A stretch of DNA of 64,000 nt, taken from UBA4416 sp040386075. GTDB lineage: Bacteria; Bacteroidota; Bacteroidia; B-17B0; Aurantibacillaceae. The first letter of the stretch is position 1. Every line of letters begins with the position of its first letter. This document shows positions 1-9,100 of the stretch, in pieces. The stretch covers positions 1-64,000 of the forward strand of contig JAZKGE010000056.1 of the NCBI GenBank assembly GCA_040386075.1, in the 5' to 3' direction. A program made the translations under genes and the position numbers. The notes below the pieces were generated by a model. That model was given only the letters and a program-made list of their open reading frames with translations, was not told the origin of the DNA and ran no database searches.

Positions 1-168
1 CATTTTCGCCTCTTATTAACGGTTTAAGTGATTGATAGATAGAGTTTTAATTTATTTGTAAAAATATTTTTTTCATTTTCATTTAAGGGGGTCAAATAAG
101 CTACATTTACAATTAATCCAATTTTGAGCTCAATAAACTTAAGCTCTTTTAGATTGTTATAATCATAG
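1..168. other. Left-edge intergenic region
   Basis: No gene is visible in this stretch. The first three bases read CAT, which is an ATG on the minus strand, so a divergent gene may begin exactly at the window edge; this cannot be tested here. The rest is AT-rich with a weak inverted repeat (GAGCT at 126 with AGCTC about 10 bases later). No convincing TAnnTTTG promoter box was found for the gene that starts at 169. Confidence 0.4.
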
Positions 169-1095
169 ATGTACTTTAGTAAAAACAGATTTCTTTATTT
201 TTTTATTTTTACATGGTGTTTTTACATCAGTAATGCTCAAAATTTAACGGTAAATTCTTCCATCATTTCATCAACCGATAACACAACTGTAACTTTTGGA
301 CAAGGTTTTGGTAACCGGATCACTAGTAAGGGGGTTCAAAAATTAGAACCCTTGATCTTTGAAGCTCAGTTGGCTCCGTTGTTTACACTTCAATTCAATA
401 AAAAAGTGCCGTTTGGGTTTGCATTAACGCCTAAAATTGTTTGCAGGATGTTTAATGATAGCAGCTGGACAGTAAGAACACCCAGTTTTATGCCTTTTAT
501 TATGGTATATCATCGTGTAAAGTTCCCTATCCTTAAAAAGTACAATATGTTTAAGCCCTTTCTTGATGTAAAACCTACCTTTTTCATGTCTTATAAATAC
601 GGCCATCATTCAAATGGCGCAGGGGGCGCCTATTATGTTCCCGGTACAAAAGAAGTAAATTTAAAGGATGGTAACTTTGCAACAGATTATACAGAAGCCG
701 CCATCAGTTTTTTATCAGGAGACACTATAAACCAGAAAATACAGATGTTAAGCGGCCGGCTTGGGTTTGAATATCATGTAGGTTGGAACAGGGAGCCTGA
801 AATGAGCGACAGCTATTATTATGAGAGGATAAATTTAGAATTGCGATTTATATTATTTAAGCGAATCACAGTAATTCCTATCCTTTCGGGTATGTACGGT
901 AAAAACGGATTCAGACCCAAATACGCATCAGATACTTACATTAGTTTCCGACCGTTTCCTAAAAAATCGGATATAGCAATTTTCGCAAAAGTATATATTG
1001 GGCCCGATTATTATAATCTGAGATATACGAATACGATGCGCTATGTTTCTTTTGGGTTTTTATTGGAGCCTAAAGGACTGGCGATCATTAAATAA
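169..1095 (+). CDS. Predicted outer-membrane / secreted protein, unknown function
   Basis: A 308-residue protein with a Sec signal peptide (hydrophobic residues about 8-20, cleavage expected after ASN-Ala23 in the run SNAQ). The mature part alternates aromatic and polar residues, is rich in Tyr/Phe/Gly and ends in an aromatic-hydrophobic strand (YVSFGFLLEP), which suggests an outer-membrane beta-barrel of roughly 12-14 strands. I do not recognise a named family. It stands alone ahead of miaB, with a 74-bp gap that holds the likely miaB promoter, so it is probably its own transcription unit. Function unknown; the barrel assignment is inference from composition. Confidence 0.7.
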   Translation: MYFSKNRFLYFFIFTWCFYISNAQNLTVNSSIISSTDNTTVTFGQGFGNRITSKGVQKLEPLIFEAQLAPLFTLQFNKKVPFGFALTPKIVCRMFNDSSWTVRTPSFMPFIMVYHRVKFPILKKYNMFKPFLDVKPTFFMSYKYGHHSNGAGGAYYVPGTKEVNLKDGNFATDYTEAAISFLSGDTINQKIQMLSGRLGFEYHVGWNREPEMSDSYYYERINLELRFILFKRITVIPILSGMYGKNGFRPKYASDTYISFRPFPKKSDIAIFAKVYIGPDYYNLRYTNTMRYVSFGFLLEPKGLAIIK

Positions 1096-1142
1096 GCTTT
1101 AGTTTCATAAAATTTATGTGTCATAATGTCAGAACAAAGCTT

Positions 1143-1150
1143 TATCTTTG
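1143..1150 (+). promoter_or_regulatory. Bacteroidota minus-7 box for miaB
   Basis: TATCTTTG matches the Bacteroidota primary-sigma minus-7 consensus TAnnTTTG and ends 19 bases before the miaB ATG. No TTG minus-33 box is seen at the usual 17-23 base spacing, so the assignment rests on the minus-7 element alone. Confidence 0.45.
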
Positions 1151-1169
1151 CTGTTTATTGATCTGAAAC

Positions 1170-2594
1170 ATGGAAAACAAAGTTATAGACGAATCAAAAC
1201 AAGGTGAGGCATTAGTTAGAGAAACCCCGAATAAGGGTGGGAAGAAAATGTTTTTGGAAAGTTATGGCTGCCAAATGAATTTTGCAGATAGTGAAATTGT
1301 TGCTTCTATTTTAATTGACAAAGGATATACTACAACTTCTGATTACAAAGAGGCAGATCTTATTTTTGTAAATACCTGTGCTATTCGCGAAAATGCTGAG
1401 TCCCGTGTTCGTCAGCGTTTATACGATTACAAAAAAGTAAAGAAGACCAATAAAAATTTATTGATCGGCGTGCTAGGCTGTATGGCTGAGCGATTAAAAC
1501 ACCAATTCCTGGAGCAGGAAAAACTGGTTGATATGGTTGTAGGTCCGGATGCTTACCGGGATCTGCCAAACTTAATTGCAGTAGCCGAAGGAGGACAGCA
1601 AGCCATTAACGTTATTTTAAGTAAAGAAGAAACGTACGCTGATATTTCGCCGGTAAGATTGGATCACAATGGCGTAAGTGCTTTTGTAAGTATTATGCGT
1701 GGCTGCGATAATATGTGCAGTTTTTGTGTAGTACCATTTACAAGAGGCAGAGAAAGAAGCCGCGAACCTGAAACGATCGTTCGTGAATGTAAAGAGGCTT
1801 TTGATAAAGGATACAGGGAAGTTACTTTATTGGGGCAAAACGTGAATTCTTATTTATGGAGTGGTGGTGGATTGAAAAAAGAAACGCTGACTGAAGAACA
1901 AAAAGCAAACTCAACAACATTTGCCGAATTATTGGAAATGGTTGCATTGATCAATCCTGATCTGCGCGTGCGGTATTCAACTTCGCATCCCAAAGATATG
2001 GGTGATGATGTATTGCACATGATGGCAAAGTATGAGAATATTTGTAAATACGTTCATTTACCGGTACAAAGCGGGAACAGCGATGTATTGGAAAAGATGA
2101 ATCGTGGTTATACACGCGAGTGGTATCTGGATCGTATTGCTGCTATTCGTCGTATTATGCCGGATGCAGGAATCAGTGCGGATATTATCACAGGTTTTTG
2201 CGGAGAAACAGAGCAACAACATCAGGATACATTATCGTTAATGGAAGAAGTGCAATACGAATTTGCTTATATGTTCTCGTACAGCGAACGCCCTAAAACA
2301 TTAGCTGAACGTAAATACGAAGATGATATTCCGGAAGAAGTAAAAAGCCGCCGTTTAACCGAGATCGTTGATATGCAGCGTAAGCATAGTGAAATCAGAA
2401 CGAAACAAGGATTAGGGAAAACGTACAGAGTATTAGTTGAAAATGTTTCTAAAAAATCGGTTGAGATGATGAGTGGAAGAAATACACAAAACACCGTTGT
2501 TGTTTTTCCAAAGGGTAATTTAAAGAAAGGCGATTATGTGAATGTGTTAATTACGAGTTGTACGAGCGGCACGTTGATCGGAGAGTGCGTATAA
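1170..2594 (+). CDS. miaB: tRNA-2-methylthio-N6-dimethylallyladenosine synthase (MiaB)
   Basis: Radical-SAM methylthiotransferase that converts i6A37 to ms2i6A37 in tRNAs reading UNN codons, in the cytoplasm. Length 474 residues is normal for the family. The order of domains is complete: N-terminal MTTase domain with ESYGCQMN (Cys34) and two later cysteines (NTCAIRE, GVLGCMAE) for the auxiliary cluster; radical-SAM core with RGCDNMCSFC, the CxxxCxxC motif, followed by VPFTRGRERSR; then a C-terminal TRAM domain with VEMMSGRNTQNTVV. The ATG lies 19 bases after a TATCTTTG box. The first 24 residues are a non-conserved polar extension. In Bacteroidota miaB often precedes a sigma-54 activator gene, as it does here. 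Confidence 0.97.
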   Translation: MENKVIDESKQGEALVRETPNKGGKKMFLESYGCQMNFADSEIVASILIDKGYTTTSDYKEADLIFVNTCAIRENAESRVRQRLYDYKKVKKTNKNLLIGVLGCMAERLKHQFLEQEKLVDMVVGPDAYRDLPNLIAVAEGGQQAINVILSKEETYADISPVRLDHNGVSAFVSIMRGCDNMCSFCVVPFTRGRERSREPETIVRECKEAFDKGYREVTLLGQNVNSYLWSGGGLKKETLTEEQKANSTTFAELLEMVALINPDLRVRYSTSHPKDMGDDVLHMMAKYENICKYVHLPVQSGNSDVLEKMNRGYTREWYLDRIAAIRRIMPDAGISADIITGFCGETEQQHQDTLSLMEEVQYEFAYMFSYSERPKTLAERKYEDDIPEEVKSRRLTEIVDMQRKHSEIRTKQGLGKTYRVLVENVSKKSVEMMSGRNTQNTVVVFPKGNLKKGDYVNVLITSCTSGTLIGECV

Positions 2595-2704
2595 TTTTAA
2601 TGAATTAATAAATAAGTTATTAAAAGAATTGTCAGAGTTAAAGAATATGATCTTCTCTTTTTAGAGAAACATTGGAATCAACGATTATCAAATCTTGATA
2701 CTTT

Positions 2705-2712
2705 TATCTTTG
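2705..2712 (+). promoter_or_regulatory. Minus-7 box for the sigma-54 activator gene
   Basis: TATCTTTG, a full match to TAnnTTTG, ends 16 bases before the ATG at 2729. A TTG at 2672-2674 is too far away (30 bases) to be a normal minus-33 box. It suggests that the regulator has its own promoter in addition to any readthrough from miaB. Confidence 0.4.
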
Positions 2713-2728
2713 ATCTAACTTAAGAAAA

Positions 2729-3985
2729 ATGACATTACAGGATATAAAACAACGTTTCGGAATTATAGGAAGTAATCCATTGTTGGAAAGAGCTATCGAT
2801 GTTGCAAGGCAAGTGGCGCCAACCGATTTGAATGTATTAATTAACGGGGAAAGTGGAACCGGAAAAGAAGTATTCCCACAGATCATTCATCAAAACAGTT
2901 CACGTAAACACGGGCAATATATTGCTGTTAACTGCGGCGCTATTCCCGAAGGAACTATTGATAGTGAATTATTTGGACATGAGAAAGGATCGTTTACCGG
3001 AGCTCATGAAGCCCGTAAAGGATATTTTGAAGTGGCTGATGGCGGAACCATATTTTTGGATGAAGTAGGAGAGTTGCCATTAACTACCCAGGCCCGTTTG
3101 TTACGCGTTTTGGAAACTGGAGAATATATCAGAGTTGGAAGTAGTAAAGTTCAAAAAACTAACGTACGCGTAGTTGCTGCTACAAATATTAATTTCAATA
3201 TCGCTATCGAAAAGGGGAAATTCAGAGAAGATCTGTATTACCGTTTAAATACAGTACCGATTAATTTACCGCCTTTGCGCGAACGTAAAGATGATATTTA
3301 TTTATTGTTTAGAAAATTTGCCAGCGATTTTGCTACCAAGTATCGTATGCCTGCAGTAAAACTTAGCCCCGAGGCAGAACATGCGTTGATAAATTATTAC
3401 TGGCCCGGAAACATTCGTCAGTTAAAAAACATCACAGAGCAAATTTCTATTATTGAAAAAGAACGTGATATTAATTTAGAGGGTTTGTTACAGTATCTTC
3501 CAAACTATAATACAAACACATTGCCTGTTATTTCAAATACAGGCTTTGGTAATAATACAACAGGTTCATCAGACATGAATGAACGAGATCTCTTGTACAA
3601 AGTATTGTTCGATATGAAAAAGGATCTGAACGACCTGAAAAAAGTAGTTCATAATATTGTACAGGTTGGAGGGAATACATTAAGTAATTTGCCAAGCGAT
3701 GATCTGCAAACAATAGATCGTTTGTATCACAACGACTCTAATTTTCCTGTAGTAGCAAGTGGTAATGATGTGAAGATACACAACCCAATTATTGTAAAAG
3801 AAACAAATGGATTTAATCAGCCCATTGTTGTTGAAGAATCTTTATCATTACAGGATAAAGAAATTGACATGATCAAAAAAGCTTTAAAGAAACATAAAGG
3901 CAAGCGTAAATATGCAGCACAGGAATTAGGGATCAGTGAAAGAACATTATACCGTAAGATAAACGAGTATCATATTGAAGAATAA
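2729..3985 (+). CDS. Sigma-54-dependent transcriptional activator (AAA+ plus Fis-type HTH)
   Basis: A 418-residue enhancer-binding protein that would remodel sigma-54 RNA polymerase. There is no receiver or sensor domain: the protein begins directly with the AAA+ module (about residues 8-240). Walker A is GESGTGKE, the sigma-54 contact loop is GSFTGA (GAFTGA variant), Walker B is GGTIFLDEVGE, and R-finger/sensor elements (YYRLNTVPINLPPLRERKDDI) are intact. A 120-residue low-complexity linker follows, then a C-terminal Fis-type helix-turn-helix (KRKYAAQELGISERTLYRKI). The 3' end overlaps the next gene by 11 bases, so translation is probably coupled to the PP2C phosphatase. In many relatives lptE and secG follow instead. 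Target promoters are unknown. Confidence 0.93.
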   Translation: MTLQDIKQRFGIIGSNPLLERAIDVARQVAPTDLNVLINGESGTGKEVFPQIIHQNSSRKHGQYIAVNCGAIPEGTIDSELFGHEKGSFTGAHEARKGYFEVADGGTIFLDEVGELPLTTQARLLRVLETGEYIRVGSSKVQKTNVRVVAATNINFNIAIEKGKFREDLYYRLNTVPINLPPLRERKDDIYLLFRKFASDFATKYRMPAVKLSPEAEHALINYYWPGNIRQLKNITEQISIIEKERDINLEGLLQYLPNYNTNTLPVISNTGFGNNTTGSSDMNERDLLYKVLFDMKKDLNDLKKVVHNIVQVGGNTLSNLPSDDLQTIDRLYHNDSNFPVVASGNDVKIHNPIIVKETNGFNQPIVVEESLSLQDKEIDMIKKALKKHKGKRKYAAQELGISERTLYRKINEYHIEE

Positions 3986-5921
3986 TTTTTTTATACTTTG
4001 TTTTTTAGTTCTGTTAAGTTTTCCTTCTAAAGGAGATAACAGACAGGATTCATTATTAAAGGTAATTGCAAATTCATCTAATGATAGTGTTATATCATCT
4101 GCTTATTTGGATCTTGCAAATATTACGTCTATTAATAACCCTAAACGGGCATTGATGTATGTAAACAAATCAATTGCTTATTTCACAAAATTTTCAAACA
4201 GCTTTCAATATCTCAGGTATCAAAAAAAGGCCATGATCTTCAGGATGATGGGTGAACTGGACTCAAGCATTTATTATAATAATCTGGTTTACAGTAACGC
4301 GCTAAAAAATAATGTACAAAAACAGTTGTGCGAAGCTTACGCAGAGTATGGACTTTTAAGTATTAGTCAGAATAATTTCCAAAAGGCAATCGAGTACTTT
4401 CAAAAACAACTGGTACTCGCAAAAAAAAATAATTTTAAAGATCAATTTGCCGGAGTTTACAATAATATAGGAATTGCTTATGGTAATAAGGGCGACTGGG
4501 AAATGGCAAAAGAATATTTCTCAAAATCTTTAAAAGATGATTTGAAAAATAACAAGATTATGAGTCTTGGAAATGATTATAATAATTTGGGTATTGTATA
4601 CATTTTTAATCATCAATTAGATTCTGCAAAAAAATATGTTCTATTAGGATTGGAGTATCGCTATAAAACTCATGATTCAATAAGTATTGGTGGTTCGTTA
4701 AATAACCTGGCCTTACTCGAAATGGAAGCCGGTAACTACAAATCAGCTTTAGTTTTTGCAGATTCGGCATTTAGAATAGCTAGTAAGGTTAGTTACAAAA
4801 AAATTGAAGCAGAAATATATGATTCTTATGATCAGATCTATTCAAAAATGGGTAACTATAAAATGGCTTATAGTTATTTGAAAAAGAAGAATGAATTAAA
4901 TGCATTTTTTGAGAAAGAAAAATTTACCAACGATATCCAACAATTAGAATCAGATATACAGTTAGAACAAAAACAAAGCCAGTTATTGGAGAAAGATCTT
5001 AAACTCGAAAGGACCGAAAAGCAAAAGCAAAAACAATTGGCTATTATCATCGGAGCTGCTATTATGATCATAGCCCTGATCATTTTTCTTTACTATTTCT
5101 TTAAAAATAACAAAACGCTTTCTACTCAAAACACGATCATTTCGGAGCAAAAACATTTAATAGAAGAAAAGCATAAAGATATTACAGATAGTATCACATA
5201 CGCACATCGTATTCAATCGTCTTTAATTCCCACGCAACAGGAATTAAACAAACAGTATCCAGAGCTGGCTATTTTATTTCAGCCTCGTGATATTGTGAGC
5301 GGTGATTTTTATTGGTACACAAAGATCAATGGTCTTAATATATTTGCATTGGCTGATTGTACGGGACATGGTGTGCCGGGAGCATTTATGAGCTTTATTG
5401 GTATTAATCAGTTAAATACGATCGTTAACGAGAAAGCAATTACCGCGCCTCAGCAAATTTTAAATGAATTAAAAAAAGGAGTTGTTAATAGTTTAAATTC
5501 CAATCACAGTAATAGTGAGAAGAAAGACGGGATGGATGTGGCTTTGATTACATTCAACGATCGAGAGTTGATTTTTTCGGGAGCCAATCAATCTTTATTG
5601 ATCATCAGAGATAGTCAGTTGATTGAGATAAAAGGGAATAAGCAGCCAATTGGTTTATCTGAAAATAATGAAAGCTTTACTGAAGAAAAGTTTGAACTAC
5701 AAAAATCAGATAGGATAGTTTTACATAGCGATGGAGTAGTGGATCAGTTTGGAGGCGAACTTGGTAAAAAATTAAAAACAAGGCATTTCAAAGCTTGGTT
5801 AGTTGAAACTTCCTACTTATCATTACAGGAACAAAGAACTGCCATAACCGAAAAATTAAATTCATATAAAGGAACTTATGACCAAACGGATGATATCACT
5901 CTTGCCATCATTGAAATATAA
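3975..5921 (+). CDS. TPR-containing membrane PP2C/SpoIIE-type phosphatase
   Basis: A 648-residue signalling protein. In order: signal peptide (about 1-20), a periplasmic block of five to six tetratricopeptide repeats (about 35-300), a Gln/Lys/Glu-rich coiled coil, one transmembrane helix (about 355-376), a short cytoplasmic coiled coil, and a SpoIIE/RsbU-type PP2C phosphatase domain (about 430-648). Metal-binding aspartates are visible in GDFYWY, ALADCTGHGVPGAFMS and LHSDGVVDQFGG. RsbU-type enzymes dephosphorylate STAS-domain anti-anti-sigma factors; the substrate here is not known. The start overlaps the sigma-54 activator by 11 bases, which implies translational coupling and a shared pathway (inference). 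Periplasmic TPRs suggest that the enzyme senses an envelope partner. Confidence 0.92.
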   Translation: MKNNFFILCFLVLLSFPSKGDNRQDSLLKVIANSSNDSVISSAYLDLANITSINNPKRALMYVNKSIAYFTKFSNSFQYLRYQKKAMIFRMMGELDSSIYYNNLVYSNALKNNVQKQLCEAYAEYGLLSISQNNFQKAIEYFQKQLVLAKKNNFKDQFAGVYNNIGIAYGNKGDWEMAKEYFSKSLKDDLKNNKIMSLGNDYNNLGIVYIFNHQLDSAKKYVLLGLEYRYKTHDSISIGGSLNNLALLEMEAGNYKSALVFADSAFRIASKVSYKKIEAEIYDSYDQIYSKMGNYKMAYSYLKKKNELNAFFEKEKFTNDIQQLESDIQLEQKQSQLLEKDLKLERTEKQKQKQLAIIIGAAIMIIALIIFLYYFFKNNKTLSTQNTIISEQKHLIEEKHKDITDSITYAHRIQSSLIPTQQELNKQYPELAILFQPRDIVSGDFYWYTKINGLNIFALADCTGHGVPGAFMSFIGINQLNTIVNEKAITAPQQILNELKKGVVNSLNSNHSNSEKKDGMDVALITFNDRELIFSGANQSLLIIRDSQLIEIKGNKQPIGLSENNESFTEEKFELQKSDRIVLHSDGVVDQFGGELGKKLKTRHFKAWLVETSYLSLQEQRTAITEKLNSYKGTYDQTDDITLAIIEI

Positions 5922-7290
5922 GAACACAAATTTGCTGTCAGTGCAAAAGTGTATTTTAGTTATTTTGCTTTTATCCTTTACCAGTGTTAACGCGCAGATC
6001 ATACCTGTTTACGAAACCTTTAGTTTAAAAAACGGACTTAAAGTATATTTGTTACAATACGGTAATATTCCGGCTATTAATGTAAAACTGGTTTTAAATA
6101 CCGGTAAAGTAAACGAAACACCAGGGCAGCAAAACTACAGTGATATTGTATCCAATGCCATTTTAATGGGTAATGCAAAATATGATGCCGAAACTCAAAA
6201 AAATAAAGCCTTTGCTTTAGGTACTGCTTTGTCAGCATCGTCCAGTAATGATAATACAACAGTGCAAATGGATATCTTAAGTAAGGACCTGGATGCTGGA
6301 ATGGATCTGATGTCGGCAGCAGTATTAACGCCAACATTTCCAAAAGATAAAATAGACTTGTTGATCTCTCAGAACATTGATTTTAATAGTCCTACTAAAA
6401 TGGATATTGCAGAGTTATCTACTGTTTTTAGTAATTATTACATATACGGATTAGCAAACCCGTTGGGACGATACTTTTATAAGACACAAATTCAAAAAAT
6501 AACACCTGTTGTTATTAAAGAGTATTATGACTTTAATTTTACTCCAAAGAACGCTAATTTAATTATTTGTGGGAGTTTTGATTTAGCTGCCATTAAACCC
6601 GTTATCGAAAAGTATTATGGTTCATGGAAATCAGAATTTGGCGGAGCTAACGGCGTTAGCCTGGAAACTGTTTCGATAAAAAAGAGAGAGATCGGGTTCA
6701 TTAACAGAACAGGAGCTACACAATGCGCCTTGCAGTGGAATAAGGTTTCGCCGGCTGTAACAGATAAAGATCAGTTAGCTTTTGCATTGGCTAATGGCAT
6801 TTTTAATGAAGTATTGTTTAAAGAGATCCGGGAAAAAGGTGGTAAAACCTATGGTATTGGTAGTTCGCAAAGAGCAAGCAAGTATTCTAATTTATATACA
6901 ATAGCTTGCTCTGTTAGAAGCAGTGAATTATTCAATACAATAGAGTTGTTTGATAAAACACTGACGGATTTTAGTGCAACTCCTATCGATGATGCTAAAT
7001 TTAAAGAAGCTGTTTATAAACGTATCATTGCCATTAAACGAATGGAAAGTCCGGATGAGATATCCGGATTTTACAATCCATTGATCTATAGCTTCGAAAA
7101 GAGAAAAAATATCATTAATGATCTGAATGCTTTAACGCTGGATGATGTTAATAAAGTGATCAAAAAATATTATACACCAAACGTTTACAAATTAGTTATA
7201 TCCGGAGATCAATCAAAAGTTGCTGATCAGCTAACAAAAATTAACAATTTACAGAGGTTTAGTCCGGCTGATATTGAAAAGGATAATTAA
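5878..7290 (+). CDS. M16-family peptidase-like protein lacking the zinc site
   Basis: A 470-residue secreted protein with an M16 (insulinase/pitrilysin) fold: NGLKVYLLQYGNIPAINVKL at the start, the LVLNTGKVNETPGQQNYSD stretch where active members have HxxEH, a second domain with GGKTYGIGSS, and a C-terminal DVNKVIKKYYTPN. The HxxEH zinc motif is absent, so it is probably the non-catalytic half of an M16 pair. No catalytic partner lies nearby. The start is uncertain: the ATG at 5878 overlaps the phosphatase by 44 bases and leaves a long n-region; TTG at 5932 or GTG at 5941, just after the upstream stop, would give a compact signal peptide (VQKCILVILLLSFTSVNAQ). Confidence 0.88.
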   Translation: MTKRMISLLPSLKYKNTNLLSVQKCILVILLLSFTSVNAQIIPVYETFSLKNGLKVYLLQYGNIPAINVKLVLNTGKVNETPGQQNYSDIVSNAILMGNAKYDAETQKNKAFALGTALSASSSNDNTTVQMDILSKDLDAGMDLMSAAVLTPTFPKDKIDLLISQNIDFNSPTKMDIAELSTVFSNYYIYGLANPLGRYFYKTQIQKITPVVIKEYYDFNFTPKNANLIICGSFDLAAIKPVIEKYYGSWKSEFGGANGVSLETVSIKKREIGFINRTGATQCALQWNKVSPAVTDKDQLAFALANGIFNEVLFKEIREKGGKTYGIGSSQRASKYSNLYTIACSVRSSELFNTIELFDKTLTDFSATPIDDAKFKEAVYKRIIAIKRMESPDEISGFYNPLIYSFEKRKNIINDLNALTLDDVNKVIKKYYTPNVYKLVISGDQSKVADQLTKINNLQRFSPADIEKDN

Positions 7291-7325
7291 TATTTGACTA
7301 TTTTTAGAACCTAAACTATTCTAAA

Positions 7326-7775
7326 ATGACATTTAAAATTACCTCTTTGGCTGCTGCAGTTTTGATCATTGCGGCTTGTCATTCCTCAAAAAAAGCAAGT
7401 ACAGCTACGGCATCAACACCGCCACCGCCGCCTACAGCTCCTGCAACACCGGCAAATCCTCCTGCAGGACCTACATTACCTCCAAAGTCAAGTAAAGGTA
7501 TTTACGAGCCAGGTAATGAAGAATTGACTGCGGTATTAACTAAATTTCCGGATGCAACTTTACCTGTTTTAAAAGAAGGATACCTGGTTTATACCGGCGA
7601 AGCTTGTACTGGTTGTCACGGGGCAAAAGGTATTTACAGAATACCGGAGAAAGAGTGGCCTCACATTATTTTAGATATGGGCGGAAAAGCAAAATTAACG
7701 CCTACTCAAATAGATGCGTTAACTAAATTTGTATTCGCAATAAAAGCTACTCAGCCACCACCGTCAGCAAAATAG
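7326..7775 (+). CDS. Cytochrome c-like haem lipoprotein
   Basis: A 149-residue protein with a lipoprotein signal (LIIAAC, Cys18), a Pro/Ala/Thr-rich flexible linker (about 25-60), then a small class-I cytochrome c domain. The haem-attachment motif is CTGCH (about residues 93-97), and the Met in ILDMGGKAKLT is a plausible distal axial ligand, followed by the usual C-terminal helix (LTPTQIDALTKFVFAIK). It would be membrane-anchored in the periplasm and carry electrons, or serve as a haem sensor. It starts 36 bases after the M16-like gene. No oxidoreductase genes adjoin it, so the redox partner is unknown. Confidence 0.88.
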   Translation: MTFKITSLAAAVLIIAACHSSKKASTATASTPPPPPTAPATPANPPAGPTLPPKSSKGIYEPGNEELTAVLTKFPDATLPVLKEGYLVYTGEACTGCHGAKGIYRIPEKEWPHIILDMGGKAKLTPTQIDALTKFVFAIKATQPPPSAK

Positions 7776-7783
7776 TACCACTG

Positions 7784-9061
7784 GTGAACGAAGCACTTCT
7801 TCATACTATTTGGAAGTATAAATTATTAGGTAAAAATAATTTCATAGGTTCTAAACAGGAAATCATTGAAATCATTTCTATCGGTGAACATAATCAGGAC
7901 TCAGGTCCTGATTTTTTTAATTCAAAGGTCAGGATCAATGGGATTTTGCTGGTTGGTAATGTAGAGATCCATATTAAAACATCTGACTGGCTCAAGCATA
8001 ATCACCAACAGGATAAAGCATACGATAACCTGATTTTGCATGTTGTTTATGAACATGATAAAGAATTATTTCAAAACGAACAATTCAATGTCTCCGTTTT
8101 AGAATTAAAAGATCACATCAAACCATCTTTATTGGCACAGTACAATGAACTTCAATTATCAAAGCAATCTGTTGCTTGTGGAAAATCCATCAATACTGTT
8201 TCTGATATCGTTTGGAGTTCGTGGATGGATAGGATGGCTATAACGCGTATAGAACAGAAGACTGCATACATAGAGCATCTGTTTGAGTATAGCAAACAAA
8301 ATCACGAAGATGCTTTGTATATTTTATTATGCCGTAATTTTGGATTTAAAATAAATAACGATGCATTTGAATTATTAGGTAAATCGGTTCCATATTCTCT
8401 GTTGAAACGGTATGCCGACAATTCTTTACAGGTTGAGGCTCTGCTTTATGGAGTAGCCGGTTTTTTGGATGAATTGTTTGACGATAAATATCCTAAACAA
8501 TTGCAAAATGAATTTGAGTTTCTCAAAAATAAGCATCAATTGATTCCCTTAAAAAAAGAGAATTGGAAATTCTCTAAAACACGTCCGGTTAATTTTCCAA
8601 CGATCCGCATCTCACAATTGGCTCATTTAATTAGCAGGCAACAATCATTATATCATTTGATAGAACAAAAACCTGATCTGAAAACCCTTCAGAAATTTTT
8701 TGACTGTGAACCAAATGAATACTGGAAAACGCATTTTAAATTTGATGTTGTTTCTGAAGAAAGTACAAAACCTTTAGGTGAAACTGCATTTCATGCGATC
8801 GTTATAAATACCATCGTCCCTTATTTGTTTTTTATGTCAAAGCATAATTTTAATTCTGACCATGTTGATTATGCTTTGGATCTTTTATCACAACTACCTC
8901 CCGAGGTAAATACCAAAACAAAAGAGTTCACAAAATTAGGCGTAAAAACCTTAAATGCTCTGGAAAGTCAGGCACAAATTCAGTTATTGGATTCGCTTTG
9001 CTCAAAGAAAGCATGCCTTCACTGTAACGTAGCAGAGTTTTTGCTCAAAAGTTCATCGTAA
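7784..9061 (+). CDS. DUF2851 family protein
   Basis: A 425-residue protein matching the DUF2851 family, widespread in Bacteroidota and without known function. The N-terminal signature is visible (LHTIWKYKLL, GEHNQDSGPDFFNSKV, GNVEIHIKTSDWLKH, LHVVYEHD), as is the C-terminal CSKKACLHCNVAEFLL with three cysteines. The Asp/Glu/Lys set in SGPDFF...EIHIKTSDW is reminiscent of a nuclease-type fold, but that is inference. The start codon is GTG, 8 bases after the upstream stop; no ATG upstream fits. No signal peptide, so cytoplasmic. A PspC-domain gene follows, a pairing common in this phylum. Confidence 0.9.
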   Translation: MNEALLHTIWKYKLLGKNNFIGSKQEIIEIISIGEHNQDSGPDFFNSKVRINGILLVGNVEIHIKTSDWLKHNHQQDKAYDNLILHVVYEHDKELFQNEQFNVSVLELKDHIKPSLLAQYNELQLSKQSVACGKSINTVSDIVWSSWMDRMAITRIEQKTAYIEHLFEYSKQNHEDALYILLCRNFGFKINNDAFELLGKSVPYSLLKRYADNSLQVEALLYGVAGFLDELFDDKYPKQLQNEFEFLKNKHQLIPLKKENWKFSKTRPVNFPTIRISQLAHLISRQQSLYHLIEQKPDLKTLQKFFDCEPNEYWKTHFKFDVVSEESTKPLGETAFHAIVINTIVPYLFFMSKHNFNSDHVDYALDLLSQLPPEVNTKTKEFTKLGVKTLNALESQAQIQLLDSLCSKKACLHCNVAEFLLKSSS

Positions 9062-9086
9062 TTAAAAAACATACTATCATTTTTTA

Positions 9087-9094
9087 TATCTTTG
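9087..9094 (+). promoter_or_regulatory. Minus-7 box that decides the PspC start
   Basis: TATCTTTG ends 6 bases before the ATG at 9101. An in-frame TTG at 9092 that would lengthen the protein is the last part of this promoter box, so translation most likely begins at 9101, on a transcript with almost no leader. No clear minus-33 TTG at normal spacing. Confidence 0.45.
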
Positions 9095-9100
9095 CAACAA

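Noticed and set aside
2653..2668. TTCTCT/AGAGAA hairpin between miaB and the sigma-54 activator
   Set aside because: Only a 6-bp AT-rich stem with the T-run in the loop rather than after the stem.
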